Shown piece by piece: positions 7,596 through 14,833 of a DNA stretch of 15,258 nucleotides; position 1 is the stretch's first letter, and each line of letters starts with the position of its first letter. The stretch comes from JAJTHY01 sp964458795. Its GTDB lineage: Bacteria > Pseudomonadota > Alphaproteobacteria > Rickettsiales > Midichloriaceae. The notes below the pieces were generated by a model. It was not told the DNA's origin. It did no database searches and saw only the letters and a program-made list of their open reading frames with translations. The translations under genes and the position numbers were made by a program. Location: contig CAYWJW010000041.1 of the NCBI GenBank assembly GCA_964458795.1, forward strand, positions 1 to 15,258. Reading direction: 5' to 3'.

Positions 7596-8332
7596 AAATG
7601 ATCTCAAAACTTTTAATATATTCTGCCTCTACCTACCTAATACTTGCAAGCGTAGCCAGTGCACAATCATCCCATGCTGAGGTTAACGCTGGAGTTGTAG
7701 CTCAACTTGAGGAGATAAAAGAACAAATCAAGAGCATCCGCGGTGATATTGAACGACTACAGTTTGATAACACTCAGTTGACAGATAAGCTAACCAAATT
7801 GTCCACAGATACTGAATACCGCTTCAACCACTTGGATAAGAAAAAGCCAGAAGTTGTTGCCGAAGCAGATGTTCCTAAAGAACCAGCTAAATTAGCCGAA
7901 GCACCTAAGGAAGCTAAATCAGAGGAATCCAGTCAAGCTAAAAAGGATATGGAGAAAGAATATCAAGAGGCTTATTCTACACTCAAAGAGCGTGATTATC
8001 CTAAAGCCCGCACACTTTTCCAGAAATTCCTAGAAAATCATCCCAATAGCGAGCTAGCTGGCAGCGCCAGGTTTTGGATTGGCGAAACCTATTTTTCTCA
8101 AGAAGCTTATGACAAAGCTGCTGTTGAATATCTAAAAGGCTATCAGGCTAATGTTACCGGACCTCGCGCGCCGGAAAACCTTTTGAAACTTGCAAAATCT
8201 ATGGAAAAGCTTGATAACCGCACGGGAGATGCTTGCTTAACCTTATTGAAGCTCAAGAAGGAATTTCCTAAAGCACAAAACAACATCAAAAAGCAGATGA
8301 ACGATGATATCAAGGCTTTGAAGTGCAAGTAA
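7592..8332 (+). CDS. cpoB: CpoB/YbgF-like periplasmic coiled-coil TPR protein (Tol-Pal associated)
   Basis: The protein has 246 residues. An N-terminal signal peptide probably cleaves after ASA at residue 24. A coiled coil (about 34-75, with EEIKEQIKSIRGDIERL) is followed by a flexible Pro/Ala/Glu/Lys linker (about 85-120), then C-terminal tetratricopeptide repeats (EAYSTLKERDYPKARTLFQKF, AGSARFWIGETYFSQEAYDKAAVEYLKGY). This order and length are those of YbgF/CpoB, which in Escherichia coli links outer-membrane constriction by Tol-Pal to peptidoglycan synthesis during division. The gene usually sits beside tol-pal, but none of those genes is in the window. It starts inside the leuS stop codon (ATGA), and an alternative ATG lies two codons downstream. 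Another periplasmic TPR protein such as a BamD-like factor is less likely, because there is no lipobox cysteine and the coiled coil is typical of CpoB. Confidence 0.88.
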   Translation: MKMISKLLIYSASTYLILASVASAQSSHAEVNAGVVAQLEEIKEQIKSIRGDIERLQFDNTQLTDKLTKLSTDTEYRFNHLDKKKPEVVAEADVPKEPAKLAEAPKEAKSEESSQAKKDMEKEYQEAYSTLKERDYPKARTLFQKFLENHPNSELAGSARFWIGETYFSQEAYDKAAVEYLKGYQANVTGPRAPENLLKLAKSMEKLDNRTGDACLTLLKLKKEFPKAQNNIKKQMNDDIKALKCK

Positions 8333-8333
8333 T

Positions 8334-9026
8334 ATGGTACTCAAGGTCCTAATCACTCGTGAAGCTAACTCCTGTGGCACAACAGCAAAAGCAGTAAAAG
8401 CTTTAGGCTTTGAACCAATCCTTCACCCACTTATTGAAATTGAGCAAGTAGCCTATAATATTCCAACTGATTTCACTCCTAATTATATTATTATAACTAG
8501 TATTAATGCAGCTAGGGTCGCACTTAATGAAGATAGCCTACTCAACTCACCTTTCTTAGTTGTGGGTGAAAAAAGCGCTGAATACCTATCTAATAACGGT
8601 CTTAACGTTGAGGCTGTTTATGCGGATTCAGCAGCTCTACTTAGAGACATTAGTAAATATGCTCCAGGTATTGACTTCCTTTATTTATCGGGAGATCACA
8701 CCGCAACTGATCTACCGGCAAGCCTTGCTAAATTAGGCCATAGCACTAGGCGTGTTATTGTTTACAAATCTAAGAAGGTTGAGCAATTTGATGTTAATGC
8801 CTTAAGTGGTATCGACATAGTTACTTTCTATTCCCCAAGAACTGCAAGGATATTCTATGAGCATATAACCACCGAAAGTGCGCATGTGAAACTTACTGGT
8901 ATTACGGCGGTTTGCCTGAGCCCCAACATCGCAAAGGTGTTAGGCGACATAACTTTCAAAAGTATCCGAATCGCAGAGACTCCAGAGGAGGAATCTCTGC
9001 TTAAAGTATTAAGGCTATTACTCTAA
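8334..9026 (+). CDS. hemD: Uroporphyrinogen-III synthase
   Basis: HemD cyclises hydroxymethylbilane to uroporphyrinogen III in haem synthesis. The 230 residues are typical. The family is poorly conserved but its landmarks are visible: N-terminal VLITR; a first-domain YIIITSINAARVAL (the usual 'S-x-N-A' strand and turn); FLVVGEKSAEYLSNNGL (the 'VG..TA..L...G' linker); FLYLSGDHTATDLPASLAKLG; the RVIVYKSKK return strand; and VTFYSPRTARIF in the second domain. The ATG at 8334 begins one base after the cpoB stop, so the gene belongs to the leuS-cpoB-hemD operon. Its stop abuts the stop of the convergent gene at 9027 with no spacer and no obvious terminator. hemC, often adjacent in other bacteria, is not in the window. 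Confidence 0.93.
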   Translation: MVLKVLITREANSCGTTAKAVKALGFEPILHPLIEIEQVAYNIPTDFTPNYIIITSINAARVALNEDSLLNSPFLVVGEKSAEYLSNNGLNVEAVYADSAALLRDISKYAPGIDFLYLSGDHTATDLPASLAKLGHSTRRVIVYKSKKVEQFDVNALSGIDIVTFYSPRTARIFYEHITTESAHVKLTGITAVCLSPNIAKVLGDITFKSIRIAETPEEESLLKVLRLLL

Positions 9027-9728
9027 TTACTTAACAAATTCCGCAGCTTCGCTTGCACCAATATAAAGCGCTGTTGCAGAGAATGCCGCTGCTCCTAGTA
9101 TGGTTGCTAGGCGATAGTCATCCTTAGATTTGAGTTGGATTGGCCTATATTCATACTCTAATTGATTTTTATAACTTTCAAGCATCAAGCTGTAATCTCT
9201 ATTTCCTTTTGACCCGGCAGACTTATTTAAGTGAGCAATTAAGTTCTCTAAGAATAATTCAACATTATCTCCCTCAACTTTTCCCCATTTAGCACTTATC
9301 GCATCACCTAAACCTGAAAGAGCAGTAATATCCTGACCAGTTACCTGTTTTATAGCAGCGAATAGCGATTGCGGATGCAAGGACCGGTTAAGAATATTTT
9401 GGCATTTAGTTATTCGTTGTTCATAAGTATCCTTTATAAACCATTTGGCGCTCATATCGTTCCTCGCAACTGTACCTAACCAAGCCGCGCACATACCGGC
9501 TGCCATTCCAAATATAGATCCACCAACAACAGTTGATGCGAGCATGTTATACTGGCCGGTCTTTAAACATTCCATTGCAGTAGCACCATAATATTTAGTG
9601 CAAAGCCCGGTAAAGGCAAGTACAGAAACTCCTAGACCTTTAAGAGAAGTTTTTGGAAAGAAAGCCGCAGCAACTGTTGCAACTAAAGTAGTTATACCAA
9701 CTATTTTTTTAGCGTTTAAATCAAACAT
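9027..9728 (-). CDS. Multi-pass membrane protein of unknown family
   Basis: I do not recognise this 233-residue protein. Hydrophobic segments are visible at about 8-25 (KIVGITTLVATVAAAFF), 28-48 (KGLGVSVLAFTGLCTKYYGA), 62-87 (STVVGGSIFGMAAGMCAAWLGTVA) and 207-228 (ATILGAAAFSATALYIGA), all rich in glycine and alanine. Between the third and fourth lies a soluble, mostly helical region (about 90-205) with no recognised motif. It is monocistronic: it meets hemD tail to tail with no gap and is separated from addB by 245 bp of repeat-containing DNA. The ATG at 9728 lacks a strong ribosome site, but a promoter candidate lies about 35 bp upstream. The compact glycine-rich hydrophobic pairs resemble those of the incomplete protein at 14834, though I see no convincing alignment between them. 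Confidence 0.8.
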   Translation of the reverse strand: MFDLNAKKIVGITTLVATVAAAFFPKTSLKGLGVSVLAFTGLCTKYYGATAMECLKTGQYNMLASTVVGGSIFGMAAGMCAAWLGTVARNDMSAKWFIKDTYEQRITKCQNILNRSLHPQSLFAAIKQVTGQDITALSGLGDAISAKWGKVEGDNVELFLENLIAHLNKSAGSKGNRDYSLMLESYKNQLEYEYRPIQLKSKDDYRLATILGAAAFSATALYIGASEAAEFVK

Positions 9729-9761
9729 ATATAAACCAGATTAATAATTAATTGTGTGTAG

Positions 9762-9788
9762 TGTATAGCATTTTAACGGAAAACTCAA
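9762..9788 (-). promoter_or_regulatory. Promoter candidate for the membrane protein gene at 9728
   Basis: On the minus strand TTGAGT (9783-9788) and TGC-TATACA (9762-9770) form a weak -35 and an extended -10 with a 15-bp spacer. The predicted start site leaves a leader of about 25-30 nt before the ATG at 9728. The short spacer lowers confidence. Confidence 0.3.
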
Positions 9789-9825
9789 GAAAATTTGGTG
9801 AAAATCATTGATTTCGGCCTAGTTT

Positions 9826-9847
9826 GTCCAGAACTTGTTTCAGCATC
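9826..9847. repeat. Degenerate REP-like hairpin copy
   Basis: GTCCAGAACTTGTTTCAG followed by CATC is recognisably the hairpin at 2281-2305 in inverse orientation, with a few substitutions and one missing base. It precedes the second dispersed repeat copy by about 35 nt. Confidence 0.4.
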
Positions 9848-9880
9848 TCTCAACCTTCTGATGAGAATGAGGTTCTCGAG

Positions 9881-9966
9881 GATTCAAGCACAACTTTCTT
9901 ATCTTATATTTACCATTATACCTACTCAGAAATAGCAATGGAAGTCCCTGATGAAAATATTTTTGC
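9881..9966. repeat. Dispersed ~87-nt repeat, copy B
   Basis: This 86-nt stretch aligns with 2126-2212 in the same orientation, sharing GATTCAA, TATCTTATATTTA, AATGGAAGTCCCT and ATATTTTTGC. It ends only eight bases before the addB stop codon (read from the plus strand) and lies upstream of the membrane-protein gene at 9728. On the minus strand it contains TATAAT (9915-9920), where copy A has a related TATAGT, so a promoter within the repeat is conceivable but has no good -35. Confidence 0.6.
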
Positions 9967-9973
9967 TTTGCAT

Positions 9974-12283
9974 TTAGCTAGCAATATTATCAAACCATTC
10001 ATCTAACCTTTTTAGGTGGGCGAACTTAGAAGTAGCGCCACCTTCAGATTTATGAGTTGCAAAATAGCTTTCGGTGTCAGCATAAAACCTGGTAAACAAC
10101 TCAACCAGAGAGCTTTCGGTTAAGTCATCGTCAAGCCTAATACTCTTTATGCTTTGAGCACTTGCGCGCCCTGATACCGCAATATATTTAGCATTTGCCT
10201 GCTGAGCTTGTGCAACTTGGGCAAAACCTTTATTTCTTGCTATCCAAGATTCGATTGCAAGTTGTGGGGCTTTACCTTCATCTACCTCTGCTTGTGCTGG
10301 CGCATATCCAGTTTTAAAATCTATTATGGTAGTTTCACCATTTAAACCTATATCAATTCTATCTGCACGAGCAGTAATTATTAACTTATCATCTGCACAT
10401 AAGAGACTTGCGGATCCCTTGCGTTCTGCGAAATACTGTTTTACGGGGTTTGCTGCATAATATGATTGCACAAACTCTACAACCATTTCAAGCCTTTGCT
10501 TCCAAAGTAATTTGGCTGAATTCGTTAATTCATAGGGTTTAAGTGCTGCCTCTATCACTTCGCTGTAATTTATGCAGTCATCACCTAACTTGGATAGAAC
10601 GCTATGAACTAGTATCCCAAAATCACGGCTTTCTGAAGCTTCCCAAATTCGATCTTGTGGACGCAAACGCAATATATATTCAGCATAATAAGAATAGGGA
10701 TCCGAAAGCAATTTTGTGATCTCAGTTACAGAATACTGCGTCGGACGCAGAGCTTTATCCACCTTAACTTCTGGCTGGGCTATAGGCAGCTTTTTACCAA
10801 AATGCGGCTGCTTACTCATTGAAGCCACGAAAGAGTCCTTAAGAAGTGTATAAAATATTGACTCTTCATCAGAAGCATTTATGGCTCGCATTACTCTAAT
10901 GTTTTTAGCCTTACATAACCAGATTAGCCTTGTGCAAAGCTGAGCAAATGATGCTTCACCCTCTTCCTGTGCGCACTTCTCAAGTTTTGATATTCCATTT
11001 TCAATGATGATTATATGCTCAAATTCCTGGTAATCTGCCCTCTTTATATCTAGCAAATTAATGTGATCTGAAGAAATTGAACCTACTGCGCAACCTCTGG
11101 CTAAAGTGGTGATAAAGTCTAGATAATCTGCGCTAAACTTTAAAGTATTTTCATGCAGATACACCTCTAAGTTCTTTAAAAACTGCTGCATCTCAAATAT
11201 AATATGTACTTCGCATGCGGTATGGGACAATAGACTCATAAAAACTGAAGTATTCATTTTTAATGCCTCTGCAAAATTAGTGCATGTGGGCAACTTGCTC
11301 AGTTGTTCTAATAGACTTGTTTTCTCAAAATCAATCTCCTTAAATTTGCTTAATATAATTGAGCTTGCAGGCCTCAAATCATGCGACTCTCTAAGCCAAT
11401 TGTTTTGTGAGTTATGGAAAATTGATACAGGATTGGTGGCAATTTCAATCAAGTAATCAATATTATCCGTATCAAACGCATATGCTGCTAGAGAATAAAA
11501 TAATTTAAATGCATAAGTTTCAACAAGAGATTCATTATAAATTCCCAACTCTTTGCAAAGCAGGGTTCTTATCTCATCCGATTCAACAATTACGCTAGCT
11601 TGCCCCAAAGCATCTAAGTCCTGCGCAAGAGCGCGCACTAGCTCAAATTTATTTTGGTATTCGGTTGTTATAATTTCAGGGCACACAGCCTGGTAATAAT
11701 CACTACAGTATGCCCTGGCTATATCTTCTACTATCGGTAGTACGCCAATTAGGTTCAGCGCTGGCAGTGGAAGTATAGTCAAATTAGGAGCCTTAATCCC
11801 TGAAAGCTCTGGAAAATTCTCAAGAGTTGGGATTATGAAAAGCCTTTCTGCAATTTGTCCTATCAGCCATTTAAGCTGATTAATATCAAGAACAATGGGT
11901 GCAGTAATATTCTTTTCTGCAAGCTTTGTAGTATAGTCATCCATCACCTTCATAAAGCTTGGTGAAAGTGATTTATGCTTATTATACCCTTCTATGTTTG
12001 CAAAGTATTCATCTAAAGCTGCTAGAGTTATATCATGGTTCCTCAACACTGAGCTTAGGATAACTTTTTTCTCTAAAGTAGTTGCGCTATGATAAGCTCC
12101 TCCTTCTCTAGCTTGCAAATACTCATAAAGATCTGGCAGAGTAAAAAATTTTGGCAACATAACTACATTACTGCCAGATAGTTTTAGCAAGTTGGCGCTT
12201 AAACTCTTGATCATCTGATAATTTGGCACTACTACAATAGCTTTGTGCAGATCTTCAACCATCAGAGCTTGTGCGGCTTCCAT
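9974..12283 (-). CDS. addB: AddB-like double-strand-break repair nuclease (PD-(D/E)XK)
   Basis: The protein has 769 residues from the ATG at 12283. This start overlaps the stop of the upstream adaptor gene as TGATG, and AGG lies seven bases before the TGATG. AddB partners AddA in the helicase-nuclease that processes broken DNA ends. The N-terminal two thirds show the degenerate helicase-like fold without a Walker A motif (VVVPNYQMIKSLSANLL, then MLPKFFTLPDLYEYL). The C-terminal third is a RecB-type nuclease: SVTEITKLLSDPYSYYAEYILRL near 518, GILVHSVL with H560, ADRID with D641, DFKTG with D655 and K657, and a following Q in APQLAIES. The cysteine quartet of Bacillus AddB's iron-sulphur cluster is absent, as in alphaproteobacterial forms. 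It is shorter than the ~1000 residues usual for alphaproteobacterial AddB, and addA is not next to it. Confidence 0.87.
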   Translation of the reverse strand: MEAAQALMVEDLHKAIVVVPNYQMIKSLSANLLKLSGSNVVMLPKFFTLPDLYEYLQAREGGAYHSATTLEKKVILSSVLRNHDITLAALDEYFANIEGYNKHKSLSPSFMKVMDDYTTKLAEKNITAPIVLDINQLKWLIGQIAERLFIIPTLENFPELSGIKAPNLTILPLPALNLIGVLPIVEDIARAYCSDYYQAVCPEIITTEYQNKFELVRALAQDLDALGQASVIVESDEIRTLLCKELGIYNESLVETYAFKLFYSLAAYAFDTDNIDYLIEIATNPVSIFHNSQNNWLRESHDLRPASSIILSKFKEIDFEKTSLLEQLSKLPTCTNFAEALKMNTSVFMSLLSHTACEVHIIFEMQQFLKNLEVYLHENTLKFSADYLDFITTLARGCAVGSISSDHINLLDIKRADYQEFEHIIIIENGISKLEKCAQEEGEASFAQLCTRLIWLCKAKNIRVMRAINASDEESIFYTLLKDSFVASMSKQPHFGKKLPIAQPEVKVDKALRPTQYSVTEITKLLSDPYSYYAEYILRLRPQDRIWEASESRDFGILVHSVLSKLGDDCINYSEVIEAALKPYELTNSAKLLWKQRLEMVVEFVQSYYAANPVKQYFAERKGSASLLCADDKLIITARADRIDIGLNGETTIIDFKTGYAPAQAEVDEGKAPQLAIESWIARNKGFAQVAQAQQANAKYIAVSGRASAQSIKSIRLDDDLTESSLVELFTRFYADTESYFATHKSEGGATSKFAHLKRLDEWFDNIAS

Positions 12284-13416
12284 CAATCAACCTGGACTAT
12301 CTCACCATCAGCAACATAAGCTGCACCCATAGTTATTATCGACTCTTTATCCGCAAGCCCACTAATCCAAAAACCCTTATTATCTTCATCTTCTATATTT
12401 ATATTTTTGGTAAGCACTTCTCCAATAGCTCCCAAAACTCTAACCCCAATTTTTCCACTTCCGTCAAGCACTATAGATGATTTGGGAACATAGTGCAGTC
12501 GTCCACCCGACTCCCTAAGCAATTCGGCTGTAATAGTTTCACCTATTCTAAGTGCATGTTTGCCATTATCTATAGTAACTTCAACTGGAAAGGTTCGAGT
12601 ATTTTGTTCTGCCACTCTTCCAATACAAGTTACTTTACCTTCAATCTTCTTGCCATTTTCAGTTGTTAAAGTAGCTCTGGATGATTCCTTTATCGAATCC
12701 AAATCAGCATATGGGACATGGAATATCGCAATTAATTTATCAAACGAACTAAATTGTCCTATAATCGAACCTATTGCCGTTGCGACATAATCACCCTCTT
12801 TTACTTTGATAGCTTCAATATATCCATCAAATGGGGCACGTATGCTGGTTTTTTCAAGACCAAGGCGCGCTCTTTCCATAGCCGCTTCCGCCATATTTAA
12901 TTTGGATTTAGCTTCGATAAAATGATTTTTAGAACTCAGCTTTTTTTCATAAATAATTCGCGCAGCTTCAAATTGCATCTTGGCACTTTGAAGTTCAGAC
13001 TGTGCTTGCTCATAAAGTTTTTTGCGATTCTCTTCATCAATCTTTATTATGATAGTTCCAGCCCTTAAAAAATCACCATCCTTAGCATATACTTTGGTGA
13101 TTGCACCAGCAACTTCCGGACGCAAAGTCGCGCTTTTTTCAGCTTTAGTTATCCCGCTGTAGATCAAAGTGGTTTGTTTAGGTGAAGCAGATGATTCCAA
13201 AGTTTTGACCTTCATTGCTTGTTTTTCTTCTTGCTTTACAACTTTACCATGAGTAAATATCCCACTAGCCATCCACAGGGTTACTACAATTATTATTGCG
13301 GCAATACCTCTTGTAGGCGTAAAAAGGCCATCTAGTGCGGGCAGCCTATGTTTAAGCCTGGCACCTATGGATGCATTAAGCCTTCTAAATCTCTTATTAG
13401 ACATGTCTATCCACAT
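12283..13416 (-). CDS. HlyD/AcrA-family periplasmic adaptor (RND-type membrane fusion protein)
   Basis: The 377-residue protein has a basic N-terminus, one membrane segment (about 36-55), then a typical adaptor architecture: the first lipoyl half (ATLRPEVAGAITKVYAKDGDFLRAG, about 96-120), an alpha-helical hairpin (about 130-187), the second lipoyl half (TSIRAPFDGYIEAIKVKEGDYV, about 190-211), a beta-barrel domain and a membrane-proximal domain (GFWISGLADKESIITMGAAYV). Such adaptors bridge an inner-membrane RND or ABC pump to an outer-membrane channel. No pump gene follows; addB does, through a one-base stop/start overlap. The adaptor must work with a pump encoded elsewhere. It is anchored by a membrane helix rather than a lipid, since no lipobox is present. 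The ATG at 13416 has GGGA about ten bases upstream; an in-frame ATG at 13404 is an alternative. Confidence 0.9.
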   Translation of the reverse strand: MWIDMSNKRFRRLNASIGARLKHRLPALDGLFTPTRGIAAIIIVVTLWMASGIFTHGKVVKQEEKQAMKVKTLESSASPKQTTLIYSGITKAEKSATLRPEVAGAITKVYAKDGDFLRAGTIIIKIDEENRKKLYEQAQSELQSAKMQFEAARIIYEKKLSSKNHFIEAKSKLNMAEAAMERARLGLEKTSIRAPFDGYIEAIKVKEGDYVATAIGSIIGQFSSFDKLIAIFHVPYADLDSIKESSRATLTTENGKKIEGKVTCIGRVAEQNTRTFPVEVTIDNGKHALRIGETITAELLRESGGRLHYVPKSSIVLDGSGKIGVRVLGAIGEVLTKNINIEDEDNKGFWISGLADKESIITMGAAYVADGEIVQVD

Positions 13417-13445
13417 AATTTATAATTCCCTTTTTTAGGTTTCAC

Positions 13446-13451
13446 ATTATA
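13446..13451 (-). promoter_or_regulatory. -10 element candidate for the adaptor-addB operon
   Basis: A perfect minus-strand TATAAT lies about 30 bp before the adaptor ATG at 13416, giving a predicted leader of about 20-25 nt. Upstream, only T-rich sequence such as TTGTTT at a short 15-bp spacing is available as -35. It is in the 134-bp divergent spacer shared with the transporter gene. Confidence 0.45.
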
Positions 13452-13480
13452 CTCTAAAAACACGCAAAACAAAATTCAAA

Positions 13481-13508
13481 TTGATTTAATAGATTCTAAT
13501 TATAGAAT
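13481..13508 (+). promoter_or_regulatory. Promoter candidate for the APC transporter gene
   Basis: TTGATT (13481-13486) and TAGAAT (13503-13508) are separated by 16 bp, matching sigma-70 consensus at four and five of six bases. The -10 lies 42 bp before the ATG at 13551. Confidence 0.45.
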
Positions 13509-13550
13509 AACACATCTAATATTAAATGAAATGCATAAAAGAGTAGTTAA

Positions 13551-14831
13551 ATGTCAGAGAATAATAGCGTCCATCTAAATAGAGAATTAGACCTTACTGC
13601 ACTGGTAGTATACTATTTTTCAACCATAGTAGGTGTTGGTATTTTTATCGTACCCCTGTTTGCAGCAAAGCTTGCAGGACCCGCCTCGCTCGTTTCTTGG
13701 GTAATCGCTCTATTATGCGCCTATCCTTTTGCGATGATATTTGCTCATATTTCTCAACGCTACCAGGTAAGTGGAAGCATCCAGAAGTTTTTAGAGGATG
13801 CCTGGGGCAAGAAATTTGGCAGATCTATGGCGTTATTCCTCGTTGTATCTGCGCTATTTGGCAACGCTTTACTTGGCTTCTCCGCAGCCCACTATTTTAA
13901 TGAATTTGCTGGGACTGATCATAATGTTTATATACTTGGCTTCGCATTTTTAATCATCCCTGTTATGTTCAATTTATTGAAAATTGGTCTCTCCAGTAAA
14001 ATTCAAACCCTGAGTTTAATAACTTTGATTGTATTGGTAGAGGTTGTGGTTATTAGCTCTATACCTAATTACAATGTAGAAAACCTAACTCCATTTGCCC
14101 CTAATGGGCTTGCTGCAATAATCCCGGCCATTGCCATCTGCTTCTATTCGATAACCGGTTGGGAAAATGTGGATGCATTGGCAGAAGAAGTTAAGGACCC
14201 GGTAAAGACCTATCGCAAAGCCGCCAAAATTGCGGTTGCTTTGATCTCTCTGTTCTATCTTTCCATAGCCATTACTGTTGCAGTGGTCATGAATCATTCA
14301 ACCATACTTGATACCAATACCGTACTCACTGCTATTCTCAACATAAGCTTGGGTGCAACTGCAAGTAAAGTTGGTGGTCTGATTGCTATTATTCTATTGA
14401 TTTTAGGAGCTAATGCCTGGGTTTTTGGCACCTCTAGGATTATTTATGCACTAGCCCGCGATAATATTCTCCCTGAAGGGCTTACCAAGATCTCCACAAA
14501 TAACATACCTAACTCCGCAGTGATAGCGCAAATGGTGCCTTACTTACTCATAACTTTGAGCTTTGTGGCAGCTGACCTTAATCAAGATACAGTCATTGAA
14601 ATTACCAGCCTAAACTATCTGCTATTATACACAGTGATCTTCTTTAGCGGGGTTAAGGCCTTTTCTACACATAGACTCAAAGTTTTAAGCGGCTTTGCTA
14701 TGACGATAACTGCTGCCTTATTACTACAGAGCGAATATCACAAGGTTGGCATGTCGGTTGTGCTTTTAAGCCTTTGCTTTGTTTATGTGTTCTTTTTGAA
14801 GCACACGAAGGCTGCTTATGTTAATAGCTAA
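13551..14831 (+). CDS. APC-superfamily amino-acid permease
   Basis: The 426-residue integral membrane protein has about twelve hydrophobic segments. Helix 1 carries the family's broken-helix substrate motif as TIVGVGIFIVP. The conserved cytoplasmic loop after helix 6 reads GWENVDALAEEVKDPVKTYRKA, close to the APC consensus 'E.....EEVKDP.r..PrA'. A later FGTSRIIYALARDNILPEGL is also characteristic, as is the NIPNSAV following it. It moves amino acids or related amines across the inner membrane. The overall organisation resembles YjeH-type exporters, but the substrate and direction cannot be read from the sequence. The ATG at 13551 has only a weak AGAG ribosome site. The gene is divergent from the adaptor gene and ends two bases from the stop of the convergent gene at 14834. 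Confidence 0.93.
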   Translation: MSENNSVHLNRELDLTALVVYYFSTIVGVGIFIVPLFAAKLAGPASLVSWVIALLCAYPFAMIFAHISQRYQVSGSIQKFLEDAWGKKFGRSMALFLVVSALFGNALLGFSAAHYFNEFAGTDHNVYILGFAFLIIPVMFNLLKIGLSSKIQTLSLITLIVLVEVVVISSIPNYNVENLTPFAPNGLAAIIPAIAICFYSITGWENVDALAEEVKDPVKTYRKAAKIAVALISLFYLSIAITVAVVMNHSTILDTNTVLTAILNISLGATASKVGGLIAIILLILGANAWVFGTSRIIYALARDNILPEGLTKISTNNIPNSAVIAQMVPYLLITLSFVAADLNQDTVIEITSLNYLLLYTVIFFSGVKAFSTHRLKVLSGFAMTITAALLLQSEYHKVGMSVVLLSLCFVYVFFLKHTKAAYVNS

Positions 14832-14833
14832 TT

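Noticed and set aside
9824..10006. 60-codon plus-strand open frame running through dispersed repeat copy B
   Set aside because: It lacks a ribosome site, overlaps the 3' end of addB on the other strand, and the corresponding frame in copy A (2126-2212) is interrupted by stops, so the repeat is unlikely to be coding.
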